A DNA stretch of 22,526 nucleotides from Leucothrix mucor (GCA_011322515.1 DRMS01000236.1:1-22526), one strand, 5' to 3'. Counted from the stretch's first letter, positions 1 through 7,683 are shown. The notes: generated from the letters alone by a model not told the origin. Numbers and translations: made by a program.

Positions 1-851
1 TACATTATCATCCCAAAACATTAGTTTTAAATAATCTTGAATATGATCATGCGGATATTTTTCCTGATCTTGAGGCGATTAAAACGCAGTTTCACCATCT
101 AATGCGTATTGTGCCAAGCAAAGGGCTGGTTGTGTCGAATCAAGAAGAGCAAAATCTTGATGATGTCTTAGAAAAAGGGTGCTGGACAGCGGTAGAAAAG
201 TTTTCTTCAGAAGATAAGAGCCATTCCACATGGGGTGTTGAGGTTGTTAAGGCTGATGGCAGTGAATTTCATGTTTTGTTTGAAGGTGAGAAGCAAGGCA
301 TTGTTAAATGGGGTTTGCTAGGCAAGCATAATATAAGTAATGCGTTGGCAGCGATTGCAGCGGCGCGTCATGTGGGTGTGCCTGTTGAGCATGCCATTAA
401 TGCACTGGCAGAATTTAAAGGCATTAAGCGTCGTATGCAGCTACGCGGTGAAGTGAATGCTATCCGTGTGTATGATGATTTTGCGCATCATCCTACTGCT
501 ATTAAAACCACCTTGGCAGGTTTGCGCGCTAATGTTGCTGATAAGAAAATTATCGCTATCCTAGAGCCGCGCTCAAATACGATGCGCATGGGAATCCATC
601 AAGGAGCATTGGCAGAATCGCTAGCGGTAGCGGATCAGGTAGTTTTATATCAGCCCGATAATGTGGATTGGGAAATGCAAGGGCTGCTGGATGAGCTAGG
701 CACTAATGCCAGTCTTTACCGTGATCTTGATCAGCTCGTTGCAGATGTTGTGCAAACAGCAGTTGCAGGTGATCAGCTATTGGTAATGAGTAATGGGGGC
801 TTTGGTGGAATCCATAATAAATTATTGCAAGGTCTGCAAGCCGTATCGTGA
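1..851 (+). CDS. mpl: Mpl murein tripeptide ligase, C-terminal part (5'-truncated)
   Basis: UDP-N-acetylmuramate:L-alanyl-gamma-D-glutamyl-meso-diaminopimelate ligase, a cytoplasmic ATP-dependent enzyme that joins recycled murein tripeptide to UDP-MurNAc. The reading frame is already open at position 3 and lacks an upstream start, so the window cuts off the N-terminal part; the first internal ATG (102) is not the true start. About 283 residues are visible. The upstream residues read TLVLNNLEYDHADIFPDL, a Mur-ligase central-domain segment typical of Mpl. Further on are LLGKHNISNALAAIAAA and IKRRMQLRGE, followed by VYDDFAHHPTAI at the start of the C-terminal Mur-ligase domain. It overlaps ubiX by four bases (GTGA), so the two are translationally coupled; mpl-ubiX adjacency is also known in Pseudomonas. 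Identification is secure. Confidence 0.95.
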   Translation, partial: HYHPKTLVLNNLEYDHADIFPDLEAIKTQFHHLMRIVPSKGLVVSNQEEQNLDDVLEKGCWTAVEKFSSEDKSHSTWGVEVVKADGSEFHVLFEGEKQGIVKWGLLGKHNISNALAAIAAARHVGVPVEHAINALAEFKGIKRRMQLRGEVNAIRVYDDFAHHPTAIKTTLAGLRANVADKKIIAILEPRSNTMRMGIHQGALAESLAVADQVVLYQPDNVDWEMQGLLDELGTNASLYRDLDQLVADVVQTAVAGDQLLVMSNGGFGGIHNKLLQGLQAVS

Positions 852-1456
852 ATAGCAAAAAAATTACACTGATAATGACAGGCGCATCAGGCGCAGCTTA
901 TGGGTTGCGCCTATTAGAAGCGTTGGTAAAAGCGGATTGTCAGATTTATTTATTACTCTCTCGTCCTGCACATATTGTCATAAAGATGGAAACAGATTTA
1001 GCATTACCGATGCGCGCATCTGAGATTGAAGTATTTTTTACTAAAAAATATCAAGCAAAAGCAGGGCAGATTCGCGTCTTTGAAAAAGAGCAATGGTTAG
1101 CGCCAATAGCAAGTGGCACAGGTGTTGCTGATGCAACCGTGGTTTGTCCTTGCACAACAGGCACACTCTCTTCCATTGCCGTGGGTAGCAGTAAAAATTT
1201 GCTAGAACGTGCCGCAGATGTGGCACTTAAAGAGCGCAAGAAGCTAATTCTGGTTATCCGTGAAACCCCGTTTTCAGAAATTCATTTAGAAAATATGCTA
1301 AAGCTGAGTCGCATGGGCGCGGTTATTATGCCCGCCAATCCAGGTTTTTATTTTAAGCCTGAGTCATTGACTGAAATAGTGGACTTTATGGTGGCGCGCA
1401 TACTAGATCAGCTAAATATCGAACATTCATTGCAAGCAAGTTGGGGAGCTGATTAA
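848..1456 (+). CDS. ubiX: UbiX flavin prenyltransferase
   Basis: Makes prenylated FMN from FMN and dimethylallyl phosphate, the cofactor of the UbiD decarboxylase in ubiquinone synthesis. The product is 202 residues, close to the family's usual 190-210. The N-terminal flavin-binding motif GASGAAYG is at residues 12-19. The central segment VVCPCTTGTLSSIAVGSS with the downstream NLLERAADV, and then RETPFSEIHLENM and MPANPGFY, are the hallmark UbiX blocks. The start is GTG at 848, inside the mpl stop region, which gives the GTGA coupling overlap; no better start exists nearby. It probably forms one transcript with mpl. Confidence 0.95.
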   Translation: MNSKKITLIMTGASGAAYGLRLLEALVKADCQIYLLLSRPAHIVIKMETDLALPMRASEIEVFFTKKYQAKAGQIRVFEKEQWLAPIASGTGVADATVVCPCTTGTLSSIAVGSSKNLLERAADVALKERKKLILVIRETPFSEIHLENMLKLSRMGAVIMPANPGFYFKPESLTEIVDFMVARILDQLNIEHSLQASWGAD

Positions 1457-1570
1457 TTGAAGCTAATGCATAAAATTGTTTCTCTAAACTTTTTTCTTGC
1501 CTTGTAATTGGATAATCAACCCCTTATATTCACTCACTCATATTTAATTTAAACCAATAAGGAATACATC

Positions 1571-1933
1571 GTGGCAACAGTAGATATTACATCGGATACA
1601 TTTGAAGAGATTATTAATAAAAATGACATCGTTATTGTCGATTTTTGGGCAGAATGGTGTGGTCCCTGTAAGTCTTTTGCGCCAATTTACGATGAAGTTT
1701 CAGAGCAGTATGACGATATAGTATTTGGTAAAATAGATACTGAGACAGAGCAAGAGTTAGGTGCTCATTTCCAGATTCGCTCTATCCCAACGCTAATGAT
1801 TTTCCGCGAACAAGTTGTGCTTTTCTCGCAGCCAGGCATGATGAATGCAGGACAATTAAATGACGTTATTGCTAAAGTGCGTGATTTGGATATGAAAGAA
1901 GTGCATGCTGAAATTGCAAAACAAGAGAAGTAA
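1571..1933 (+). CDS. Thioredoxin family protein
   Basis: Cytoplasmic thiol-disulfide oxidoreductase of 120 residues, slightly longer than classical thioredoxin (about 108) because of a charged C-terminal tail. The active site WCGPC is at residues 29-33, preceded by DFWAE, and the cis-proline is in SIPT (P73). The start is GTG at 1571, preceded by AAGGAA at 1559-1564 with 6 bases of spacing. There is no signal peptide. Its TAA stop coincides with the left target duplication of an R158 repeat, so the repeat begins directly after the gene. It may be TrxA itself or an accessory thioredoxin; the tail cannot decide this. Confidence 0.9.
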   Translation: MATVDITSDTFEEIINKNDIVIVDFWAEWCGPCKSFAPIYDEVSEQYDDIVFGKIDTETEQELGAHFQIRSIPTLMIFREQVVLFSQPGMMNAGQLNDVIAKVRDLDMKEVHAEIAKQEK

Positions 1934-2091
1934 GGAGGTTTCAAGTAATGAATTTACCTCTATTGCGCTGATTTTTTGTTCCTGATTGGAGCATATCAAG
2001 AGGTGCATAGTTGCTCTACGCAACGCTTGAGATGATTCAAGCAGGAACAAAAGGGCAAGTAAGATGGGTAAAATCATTGCTTGGAACTTCC
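1934..2091 (-). mobile_element. R158 repeat, copy A (MITE-like)
   Basis: A 158-bp non-coding element, in reverse orientation to copies at 5997-6307 and 9724-9879. Its ends are imperfect inverted repeats (GGAGGTTTCAAGTAATGAA on the left, TCATTGCTTGGAACTTCC on the right). It is flanked by TAA at 1931-1933 and TAA at 2092-2094, read as a 3-bp target duplication. The interior carries further nested inverted repeats, including GTTGC/GCAAC. There is no ORF of its own. It lies between the thioredoxin gene and accA. Confidence 0.75.
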
Positions 2092-2174
2092 TAATATCCT
2101 CTGATGAGGAAGTTAAAAAGGGGTCGTTTTTTCTTTAAGCTTTCTTAATATACATTAAAAGTTAAAGGTTTTTT

Positions 2175-3128
2175 ATGGGTGCGGATTTTCTGGATTTTGA
2201 ACAGCCGATTGCTGAATTAGAAGCAAAGATTGATGAATTGCGTTTTGTGAGTAATTCTGAAGTGAATTTGAGCGAAGAAGTTGATCGCCTTGAAGGCAAA
2301 GCTCAAGCGCTGACAAAAAGTATTTTTAGTAAGCTGACCTCTAAACAAATAGGGCAACTTGCTAGACACCCCGCCCGTCCTTATACCTTTGATCTGATTG
2401 AGCGTCTTTGTAGTGACTTTCAAGAATTACATGGCGATCGTCACTACGGCGATGATCAGGCAATTGTTGGCGGTATAGCGCGTTTTGATGATCAGCCCAT
2501 TATGATTGTCGGGCATCAAAAAGGGCGTGATACTAATGAAAATATCAAGCGTAATTTTGGTATGCCGCGTCCAGAAGGTTATCGTAAAGCATTGCGCTTA
2601 ATGAAGCTAGCTGAAAAGTTTCATATTCCTGTGATTACTTTTATTGATACGCCAGGCGCTTACCCAGGTGTTGGCGCAGAAGAGCGCGGTCAAAGTGAAG
2701 CCATCGCGCGTAATCTATTTGAAATGGCACAATTGCGCACTCCAATTATTGCTACGATAGTGGGTGAGGGCGGTTCAGGTGGAGCGCTTGCTATTGGGGT
2801 TGCTGATAAAGTAATGATGCTGGAATACAGCACTTATTCTGTTATTTCCCCAGAAGGTTGTGCGTCTATTTTATGGAAAGATGCCAGCAAAGCGGATGAA
2901 GCGGCAGAAGCGTTAGGTATTACCTCTGAAATTTTAAGTAAGCATGGGTTAATTGATCGTATAGTGCCTGAACCATTAGGCGGCGCGCATCGGGATTATG
3001 ATGCATTAGCTGACGCATTGCGTGAAGCATTGCAGACAAGTTTACGCGAAGTGCGTTCTTTGAGTATTAATAAGTTGTTAGAAAAGCGTTATGCAAAGCT
3101 AATGGCGATGGGTAAGTTTGAAGACTAA
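2175..3128 (+). CDS. accA: Acetyl-CoA carboxylase carboxyltransferase subunit alpha
   Basis: Alpha subunit of the carboxyltransferase that, with AccD, moves carboxyl from biotin to acetyl-CoA to give malonyl-CoA, the first step of fatty-acid synthesis. It is 317 residues (E. coli AccA 319). An N-terminal helical region is followed by the crotonase-like carboxyltransferase fold: FIDTPGAYPGVGAEERGQSE around 157-176, the oxyanion-hole glycines GEGGSGGALAIG at 197-208, and YSVISPEGCASILW at 221-234. The ATG at 2175 is preceded by a modest AAAGG. The usual upstream neighbour dnaE is absent; an R158 repeat lies immediately upstream. A gene on the opposite strand converges on its 3' end. Confidence 0.97.
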   Translation: MGADFLDFEQPIAELEAKIDELRFVSNSEVNLSEEVDRLEGKAQALTKSIFSKLTSKQIGQLARHPARPYTFDLIERLCSDFQELHGDRHYGDDQAIVGGIARFDDQPIMIVGHQKGRDTNENIKRNFGMPRPEGYRKALRLMKLAEKFHIPVITFIDTPGAYPGVGAEERGQSEAIARNLFEMAQLRTPIIATIVGEGGSGGALAIGVADKVMMLEYSTYSVISPEGCASILWKDASKADEAAEALGITSEILSKHGLIDRIVPEPLGGAHRDYDALADALREALQTSLREVRSLSINKLLEKRYAKLMAMGKFED

Positions 3129-3152
3129 CTTTTCGTGAGCAGTATTGTCAGT

Positions 3153-3214
3153 AGGAGGTCATAATAAATCTAACAAAATAAACGAGTAAAATATTAGATT
3201 TATTATGACCTCCT
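3153..3214. repeat. Perfect 21-bp inverted repeat between convergent genes
   Basis: The arms at 3153-3173 and 3194-3214 are exact reverse complements (AGGAGGTCATAATAAATC at the left arm's outer part), with a 20-base A-rich spacer. The repeat sits in the 117-bp gap between the stops of accA (+) and the secreted glycosidase-like gene (-), the position of a bidirectional terminator. Neither strand has a U-tract directly after the stem, so intrinsic termination is uncertain. It could also be a small inserted palindrome. Confidence 0.7.
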
Positions 3215-3245
3215 GTTTCGGGTTGAACTTCGTCGAGCCTATTCC

Positions 3246-5753
3246 TTAAAGCCCTAGCACCAGACGACCAAATTTTTGCGGATTTTTCCATGCTTCATCA
3301 TCTGTCGAATGCCATGCAATTTTAGTGTCGCGCTGGTTGCCATTGTCATCATCATTGATTTGGATATCAAGCCCCAGTTTATGACCGCTTGATGGTCTAA
3401 CGCCGAGTGAGCGCCACGGTATGGAGGCTTCTAGTATCATGCCATGATCAGAGCGTGTCATGGTTTGTTGAATTCCCATATTACCATGCCCCGCCGAGTT
3501 GCTACTTAGGCTAACTTTATTATCCTTCCAGCGAAAAATAAAGTGAAAGTCATTTTTGCGATCAAATGATGCGTTGCGACTGCCATCGGCATCAATATAA
3601 ACTTCAATAGAGTCATCTCCCCAAGGAGCCGTTGAATCGCGCACAAAATAGTCATCTAAGGTATCAACACGGATATACAGGTATTGATTATCCCACTTTG
3701 CCTGCCAGACTGCGCTTAAATCATTCTTTCCTTGTAAGCTACCACCAATAATATTATGTAGCTGTATTGCTGATTGATGATTCCACTTTCCTGGTTGTGT
3801 GTCACGCTTAATAATGGCGTCTGGGCGATATTTTGATTGTGGATGTGTTGCAACGACAATAGGTGGTGTGTAAGCTGGAGTTGTTTTTATAACCTTTCTA
3901 GGTGGTTTAAGGGTAGCAGGTACTTTCGCAATGATGGGTTTTATTGAGGGCGTTTTTTTCACCAGAGCAACTGTTGTTTTCTTTGCCATAGGTGTCGATT
4001 TTTTCTCAATAAGTCCAGCTTTAGCATAGTTTGATTTTTTGCCATTTTTAACTTTGGCAAAAACACCTGTTCCAGGGTTGACAGCAGGTTTTTTCATTCG
4101 TGCTATCTGCGTACTTGCACAACTTTTCCACCAGCAATGATTGGATTTGATAAATTGAAGAATAGCACGATGTTTTGGAGCTTTGCTGAGTGGCTGATTC
4201 AAATATTCCTTCGTTCCCCAACTGCCAAACCATTGAGAGGTTCGTGGTGCAGAAAAATTCACAAAGAGCTTGCCTCCTGCCTGTTTCCATCCTCGAAAAA
4301 AGTCTTTATAAGCTTTCGCCATACGCCAATCTCTATTGGCTTGAATGAATAGTTTAGTTGGATTTTTATGAATCGAGCGGCTTTTCCAGTCAACTAAATG
4401 TTGCCCACCTTCATAGGCAATTAAATCGACACCATAGCTATCAGCTATTTTGGCCTGTTTGCTAATGAGTTTTACCACACCTGGGATAGAATATATTTCC
4501 TTTTGATCGTATAAAGCTTTAAAAACATCATTGACTGATCTAAGGCGACGTACTGTTTTTTTATTAGGATAAAAATAAGGACCAATCGCCAGCGCATCTG
4601 TCTTTTTATAGGCGTCACGATAAGTGAGTAGCATTTCACTCATGCGTGTGTAACCCGTCCAACTTCCCATGACGCGTACTATGTTTTGGGTGCCGCCAAA
4701 AACCTTCTCCCAGATATTAAAAATCTGTACAGAGCGCATCGAATAGTATTTATAACCTGCCTTCGCGCGATCAGGATCAAGGCGCAAATCACCCCCTTTA
4801 TCTTTTACGTAATGTGCTTGGGTGAAAATGGTATTCCATGCTTCATTGGTATATTCAATATACACTTTTAACCCTGGGCGCAGATGCTTGCGTACATAGG
4901 AGGCAAATTTGTAAATATAGTCATTACTTGCCTTATGCGGTAAGCAAAACCAAGGGTCAGAGCCTGTCTGATTTGCCAGTTCCACCATGATTTCAAGCGG
5001 AGCACCACGTACCGTTGGTTTACCTCCCCATGTTTGCTGGCTCATTGTGTTGCGCTCATTCCATGAGGTAATAGGATTTCTGGTGATGCCCGCCATATTC
5101 ATAAAACGGATGACTTTAAAGTCTTTCATATAATTCAAATAATCAGGATTGAATATAATACTCGCATAGTGTTTTTCAAAGGATAAGAAATTCCCTCTAG
5201 AACAGCTACGTGCACTATGGACACGTTTGTATGGGTTATTAGAACAAATTCCGCCCGGCATTAAAATGCGCACATTGCGGATATGATTATTAGGATCCGT
5301 TTCATTAATAATTAAGGTGCCGCGCAGTTCTCTATCCTTTCCTGCTTTTATTGAGATAATATCTTTTCCAGGTGTGTGGCGTACCAGTTTGGCATCATTG
5401 CCATAGGTTATTTTCCCCTTGCCTTCATATAGCACAGTGTATAAACCATCAGGCACGGTCCCAGCGGGTAGTTTATTAATGAAGCGTGTTCCAACCTGTC
5501 CATTCTTAGGGATATAGGCAGGCCAGCCATCAGCATCATATTTGATTTTTCCTTTGGTAAGCCAAGGTCTGGCTTCTTCAAAAGGAACAGAGGCTCTAAA
5601 GACATCAACAAAAGGGACACTGGCATCATCGTCCATCACTTCGTTGCTATTAATGCCAAGCGGGGAGCGGTTATTATCCGCAGCAAATGTAATAGCAGGT
5701 TGTGTTATGAGTAGTAGAGCTAACCCTAGTTTAGTTATGAGTTTATAAGGCAT
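3246..5753 (-). CDS. Secreted glycosidase-like protein with CBM9-type C-terminal domain
   Basis: An 835-residue exported protein of unknown substrate. I chose the ATG at 5753 because it places a clean signal peptide first (MPYKLITKLGLALLL, cleavage after TFA near residue 24). The frame stays open to an ATG at 5825, which would add 24 polar residues; neither start has a clear ribosome site. The body (about 215-560) looks like a TIM-barrel hydrolase. YTNEAWN (301-307) has the Asn-Glu pair of clan GH-A acid/base sites, and YEGGQHL (447-453) offers a second glutamate 144 residues later, as expected for a retaining nucleophile. A Lys/Pro/Thr-rich linker (about 554-645) joins a C-terminal domain with features of family 9 carbohydrate-binding modules (WGDDSIEVYIDADG; ILEASIPWRSLG). 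The roles of the two glutamates are inferred from motif and spacing only. Confidence 0.75.
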   Translation of the reverse strand: MPYKLITKLGLALLLITQPAITFAADNNRSPLGINSNEVMDDDASVPFVDVFRASVPFEEARPWLTKGKIKYDADGWPAYIPKNGQVGTRFINKLPAGTVPDGLYTVLYEGKGKITYGNDAKLVRHTPGKDIISIKAGKDRELRGTLIINETDPNNHIRNVRILMPGGICSNNPYKRVHSARSCSRGNFLSFEKHYASIIFNPDYLNYMKDFKVIRFMNMAGITRNPITSWNERNTMSQQTWGGKPTVRGAPLEIMVELANQTGSDPWFCLPHKASNDYIYKFASYVRKHLRPGLKVYIEYTNEAWNTIFTQAHYVKDKGGDLRLDPDRAKAGYKYYSMRSVQIFNIWEKVFGGTQNIVRVMGSWTGYTRMSEMLLTYRDAYKKTDALAIGPYFYPNKKTVRRLRSVNDVFKALYDQKEIYSIPGVVKLISKQAKIADSYGVDLIAYEGGQHLVDWKSRSIHKNPTKLFIQANRDWRMAKAYKDFFRGWKQAGGKLFVNFSAPRTSQWFGSWGTKEYLNQPLSKAPKHRAILQFIKSNHCWWKSCASTQIARMKKPAVNPGTGVFAKVKNGKKSNYAKAGLIEKKSTPMAKKTTVALVKKTPSIKPIIAKVPATLKPPRKVIKTTPAYTPPIVVATHPQSKYRPDAIIKRDTQPGKWNHQSAIQLHNIIGGSLQGKNDLSAVWQAKWDNQYLYIRVDTLDDYFVRDSTAPWGDDSIEVYIDADGSRNASFDRKNDFHFIFRWKDNKVSLSSNSAGHGNMGIQQTMTRSDHGMILEASIPWRSLGVRPSSGHKLGLDIQINDDDNGNQRDTKIAWHSTDDEAWKNPQKFGRLVLGL

Positions 5754-5996
5754 AATTATTTTTATTTTTGTTGGTGTGATTGGATGTAAGTCAGTCAGAA
5801 CATAAGGGTTCGACATTAGTTTCATTCAATCGACCAATGGTGCGGGATTTGGGTGTTATTTTTATTATTGACAATTCAGAGTATAGACCAGCAAGTTCTA
5901 TTTTGAATACAAGGATGAAGTATAACGTTAGAATTATTGCTGGAGTATGAATCCTGATCAAAGGAGATGCTCTGAAATTGTACTATTTGATGGTTA

Positions 5997-6307
5997 GGAA
6001 GTTCCAAGCAATGATTTTACCCATCTTACTTGCTCTTTTGCTCCTGTTTGAATCATCTCAATCGTTGCGTAGAGCAACTATGCGCCTTTTGAGATGCTCC
6101 AATCAGGAACAAAAAATCAGCGCAATATAGGTGAATTCATTACTTGGGCTACCAACTTAAGGTGGGACAAGTAAAGTCATAGCAAACAACCCGCACCCTT
6201 CGACAAGCTCAGGGAACTAGCTTTCTGAGCTTGTCGAAGGGTGCGGGTGAATAGCAGAAACATTAACTGTCCCACCTTAAACTGCTAGCCCATTACTTGG
6301 AACTTCC
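5997..6307 (+). mobile_element. R158 repeat, copy B, interrupted by R144
   Basis: Same element as copies A and C, starting GGAAGTTCCAAGCAATGA and ending in CATTACTTGGAACTTCC, with TTA duplicated at 5994-5996 and 6308-6310. A 144-bp R144 element plus a 9-bp duplication interrupts its right terminal repeat. Removing those 153 bases restores exactly 158 bp, the length of copy A. This gives the order of events: R158 inserted first, R144 later. Confidence 0.8.
6147..6290 (+). mobile_element. R144 repeat, copy A (MITE-like)
   Basis: A 144-bp element bounded by the 9-bp direct repeat CATTACTTG (6138-6146 and 6291-6299). The ends are inverted repeats of about 23 bp (GGCTACCAACTTAAGGTGGG and its near complement). 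The centre is a long palindrome built on CCCGCACCCTTCGACAAGC and its complement. The copy at 7807-7950 is in reverse orientation and differs at three positions by eye. Non-autonomous: it has no coding capacity. The GG ends and 8-9-bp duplications recall IS1595-like elements, but that link is only a guess. Confidence 0.85.
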
Positions 6308-6575
6308 TTACTATCATCTTTATAGTTTATTACAATAATCTTCGCTATTTTAGGTGCCTATAAAGCTCAGTAAAATCAAAAAGAACCGCGTAGCCCTGTT
6401 ATGCGCTTATTTTTTTTGCCTTGGTAGAAGAAAATAAGTGATTAAAAGGTGAAAGTACAAGCAAGTATCAACAGAACCTAGTGAGATAAATACTTTATAG
6501 TGTACAGTCTCCACTGTGTTTTTATCTGTAAAAATTGGCGCAGGTATTGTTATTAAAAAAAGGGTTTAAATAAAC

Positions 6576-6604
6576 TTGACAGTATTGCTATATTCCCGCA
6601 AAAT
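6576..6604 (+). promoter_or_regulatory. Probable sigma-70 promoter of tRNA-Ala
   Basis: A perfect -35 hexamer TTGACA at 6576-6581 is followed 17 bases later by CAAAAT (6599-6604) as a -10. A GC-rich stretch GCGCGC comes next, about 20 bases before the mature tRNA. A GC-rich discriminator is typical of stringently controlled stable-RNA promoters. The -10 matches the consensus at only four of six positions. Confidence 0.5.
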
Positions 6605-6623
6605 GCGCGCTTCTTTTAGCACT

Positions 6624-6699
6624 GGGGCTATAGCTCAGCTGGGAGAGCGCTGCAATGGCATTGCAGAGGTCGGCGGTTCGATCCCGCCTAGCTCCACCA
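6624..6699 (+). tRNA. tRNA-Ala (anticodon GGC)
   Basis: A 76-nt cloverleaf with encoded CCA. The acceptor stem GGGGCTA pairs with TAGCTCC; the anticodon loop ATGGCAT is enclosed by CTGCA/TGCAG, which gives anticodon GGC reading GCC/GCU; the T-arm is GGCGG TTCGATC CCGCC. It has its own likely promoter immediately upstream. A small membrane-protein gene starts 26 bases after it. Confidence 0.97.
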
Positions 6700-6725
6700 G
6701 ATAAATAGTGCAGGTTGAGAATCTT

Positions 6726-6983
6726 ATGATTGCTCTTGTTGGAAAAATTATTGCATATATCGGTTTGTTAATTAGCGCTGCTGGGCTAGTGTTTGGCTTT
6801 GGTTTAATGTTTCAAGGCAGTAATGACGAATTAGCGAAATTTTTTTTAATGAGTATACCATTTGGTTTTGTTGTATTATTTACTGGTTTTTCTACAGTAA
6901 TTATGTTTTCACCAAGAGAAAGCGAGCTGAAAGTAGCTCAACAAAGAGAAAGTAAAAATAGCGTCGATGCAAAGATGCCTTAA
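6726..6983 (+). CDS. Small two-helix membrane protein, unknown function
   Basis: About 85 residues from the ATG at 6726; a GTG at 6708 would add six residues. AGG and GAG at 6712-6719 could serve as a weak ribosome site for the ATG. Two hydrophobic helices are visible, at about residues 8-30 (IIAYIGLLISAAGLVFGFG) and 39-61, separated by a short polar turn (QGSNDELAK). A charged tail rich in Glu, Lys and Gln follows. I do not recognise the family. It lies between tRNA-Ala and tRNA-Glu in the same direction, so it may be expressed from the tRNA-Ala promoter. Confidence 0.6.
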   Translation: MIALVGKIIAYIGLLISAAGLVFGFGLMFQGSNDELAKFFLMSIPFGFVVLFTGFSTVIMFSPRESELKVAQQRESKNSVDAKMP

Positions 6984-7027
6984 GAGAGTGTATATCAGTA
7001 ATTTGTTATTGGTTTATCTTTCAGGAA

Positions 7028-7102
7028 GTCCCCATCGTCTAGCGGTTAGGACATTGCCCTTTCACGGCAGTAACCGGGGTTCAAGTCCCCGTGGGGACGC
7101 CA
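7028..7102 (+). tRNA. tRNA-Glu (anticodon TTC), copy 1
   Basis: 75 nt with encoded CCA. The acceptor stem GTCCCC pairs with GGGGAC, the anticodon loop CTTTCAC gives TTC, and the T-arm is CGGGG TTCAAGT CCCCG. The anticodon stem (TTGCC/GGCAG) has a U-G pair at its top, unlike copy 2. It is one base shorter than copy 2 in the D-loop. A T-rich stretch follows. Confidence 0.96.
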
Positions 7103-7134
7103 TTTTACTCTTTTTTTTATTTATGAAGTCCTAC

Positions 7135-7210
7135 GTCCCCATCGTCTAGAGGCCTAGGACACCGCCCTTTCACGGCGGTAACCGGGGTTCGAACCCCCGT
7201 GGGGACGCCA
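7135..7210 (+). tRNA. tRNA-Glu (anticodon TTC), copy 2
   Basis: 76 nt with encoded CCA, 32 bases after copy 1 and probably cotranscribed. The anticodon stem CCGCC/GGCGG, loop CTTTCAC and T-arm CGGGG TTCGAAC CCCCG match the E. coli tRNA-Glu pattern closely. This is the more canonical of the two copies. Confidence 0.97.
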
Positions 7211-7309
7211 TTCATATTATCTGATATCTTCTTTATTAGTTTAATCCTTATTTATATTCATTTTGATTAAAATATATACCGATTCTGGTTTGATTGTTTT
7301 TAGTGCAAA

Positions 7310-7323
7310 GGCTAAAGTTAGCC
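7310..7323. promoter_or_regulatory. 14-bp palindrome upstream of small secreted gene
   Basis: GGCTAAAGTTAGCC is an exact inverted repeat (six-base arms, two-base centre) ending 27 bases before the ATG at 7351. A second short palindrome, AGGTATACCT at 7341-7350, abuts that start codon and contains its AGG ribosome site. The position suits an operator or leader structure. No binding protein can be named. Confidence 0.3.
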
Positions 7324-7350
7324 CCGTCTAATTTCTAATCAGGTATACCT

Positions 7351-7683
7351 ATGGGTCGTCTCAAACTAAAGCTAGTTTTCACTATATTGATTGTTTTTTA
7401 TTCTGTTTTTGCGAGTGCTTTTAGCTATGCTGAGTTATCGGGAAGAAATACTATCAGGAGTAATAACTCTGGGGTGATCATTGTTGCTAAGGCTACTAGG
7501 CTTGCGGCTAAATCTCATGCTATCAAGCGCTATGGTAGAAATATAAAGATTCTTTCAAATAGACTTTCTAGAAGTGTATCTTCAAAAAAACTAGGGTCAA
7601 AGAAATATATTTGCCGTAAGGTTGTGCTTAAAACAAAATATGGCGAAAGAAAAACAATAAGGGTGTGTTCTAAGAACGTATAA
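7351..7683 (+). CDS. Small secreted PepSY-like protein (paralogue 1)
   Basis: 110 residues with a signal peptide (about 1-27, ending FSYA). The mature part contains AAKSHAIKRYGRNIKIL, then CRKVVLKTKYGERKTIRVC. It is a clear paralogue of the product at 11476-11754: both share LAAKS, GRNIKILSNR (62-71 here) and a cysteine pair 18 residues apart (C88 and C106). The helix with a YG motif followed by a strand hairpin resembles single PepSY domains often found beside PhoPQ-type systems; this is inference from pattern, not a domain hit. The two cysteines would sit at the ends of the last hairpin and could form a disulfide in the periplasm. It is divergent in direction from the neighbouring kinase gene. 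Confidence 0.7.
   Translation: MGRLKLKLVFTILIVFYSVFASAFSYAELSGRNTIRSNNSGVIIVAKATRLAAKSHAIKRYGRNIKILSNRLSRSVSSKKLGSKKYICRKVVLKTKYGERKTIRVCSKNV

Larger units (their letters stand above)
5754..6623. other. 870-bp intergenic region with nested repeats
   Basis: This gap separates the glycosidase-like gene from tRNA-Ala. It holds an R158 copy interrupted by an R144 copy (5997-6307). I see no gene in 5826-5996 or 6311-6575. The second stretch contains a small hairpin, ACAGT/ACTGT at 6504-6508 and 6513-6517, followed by GTTTTTAT. It is enclosed by AGATAAA (6484-6490) and TTTATCT (6521-6527), which resembles a weak terminator reading on the plus strand, but no upstream plus-strand gene needs one. Confidence 0.5.

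Noticed and set aside
1856..2077. 73-residue minus-strand frame at the end of the thioredoxin gene
   Set aside because: It translates R158 copy A; the other two R158 copies do not preserve it as a gene with start and ribosome site.
6967..7149. 60-residue open frame over the tRNA-Glu genes
   Set aside because: Most of it translates tRNA-Glu copy 1 and part of copy 2.
6624..7210. tRNA-linked genomic island
   Set aside because: No integrase and no repeated tRNA 3' end is present; the flanking genes are ordinary chromosomal ones.
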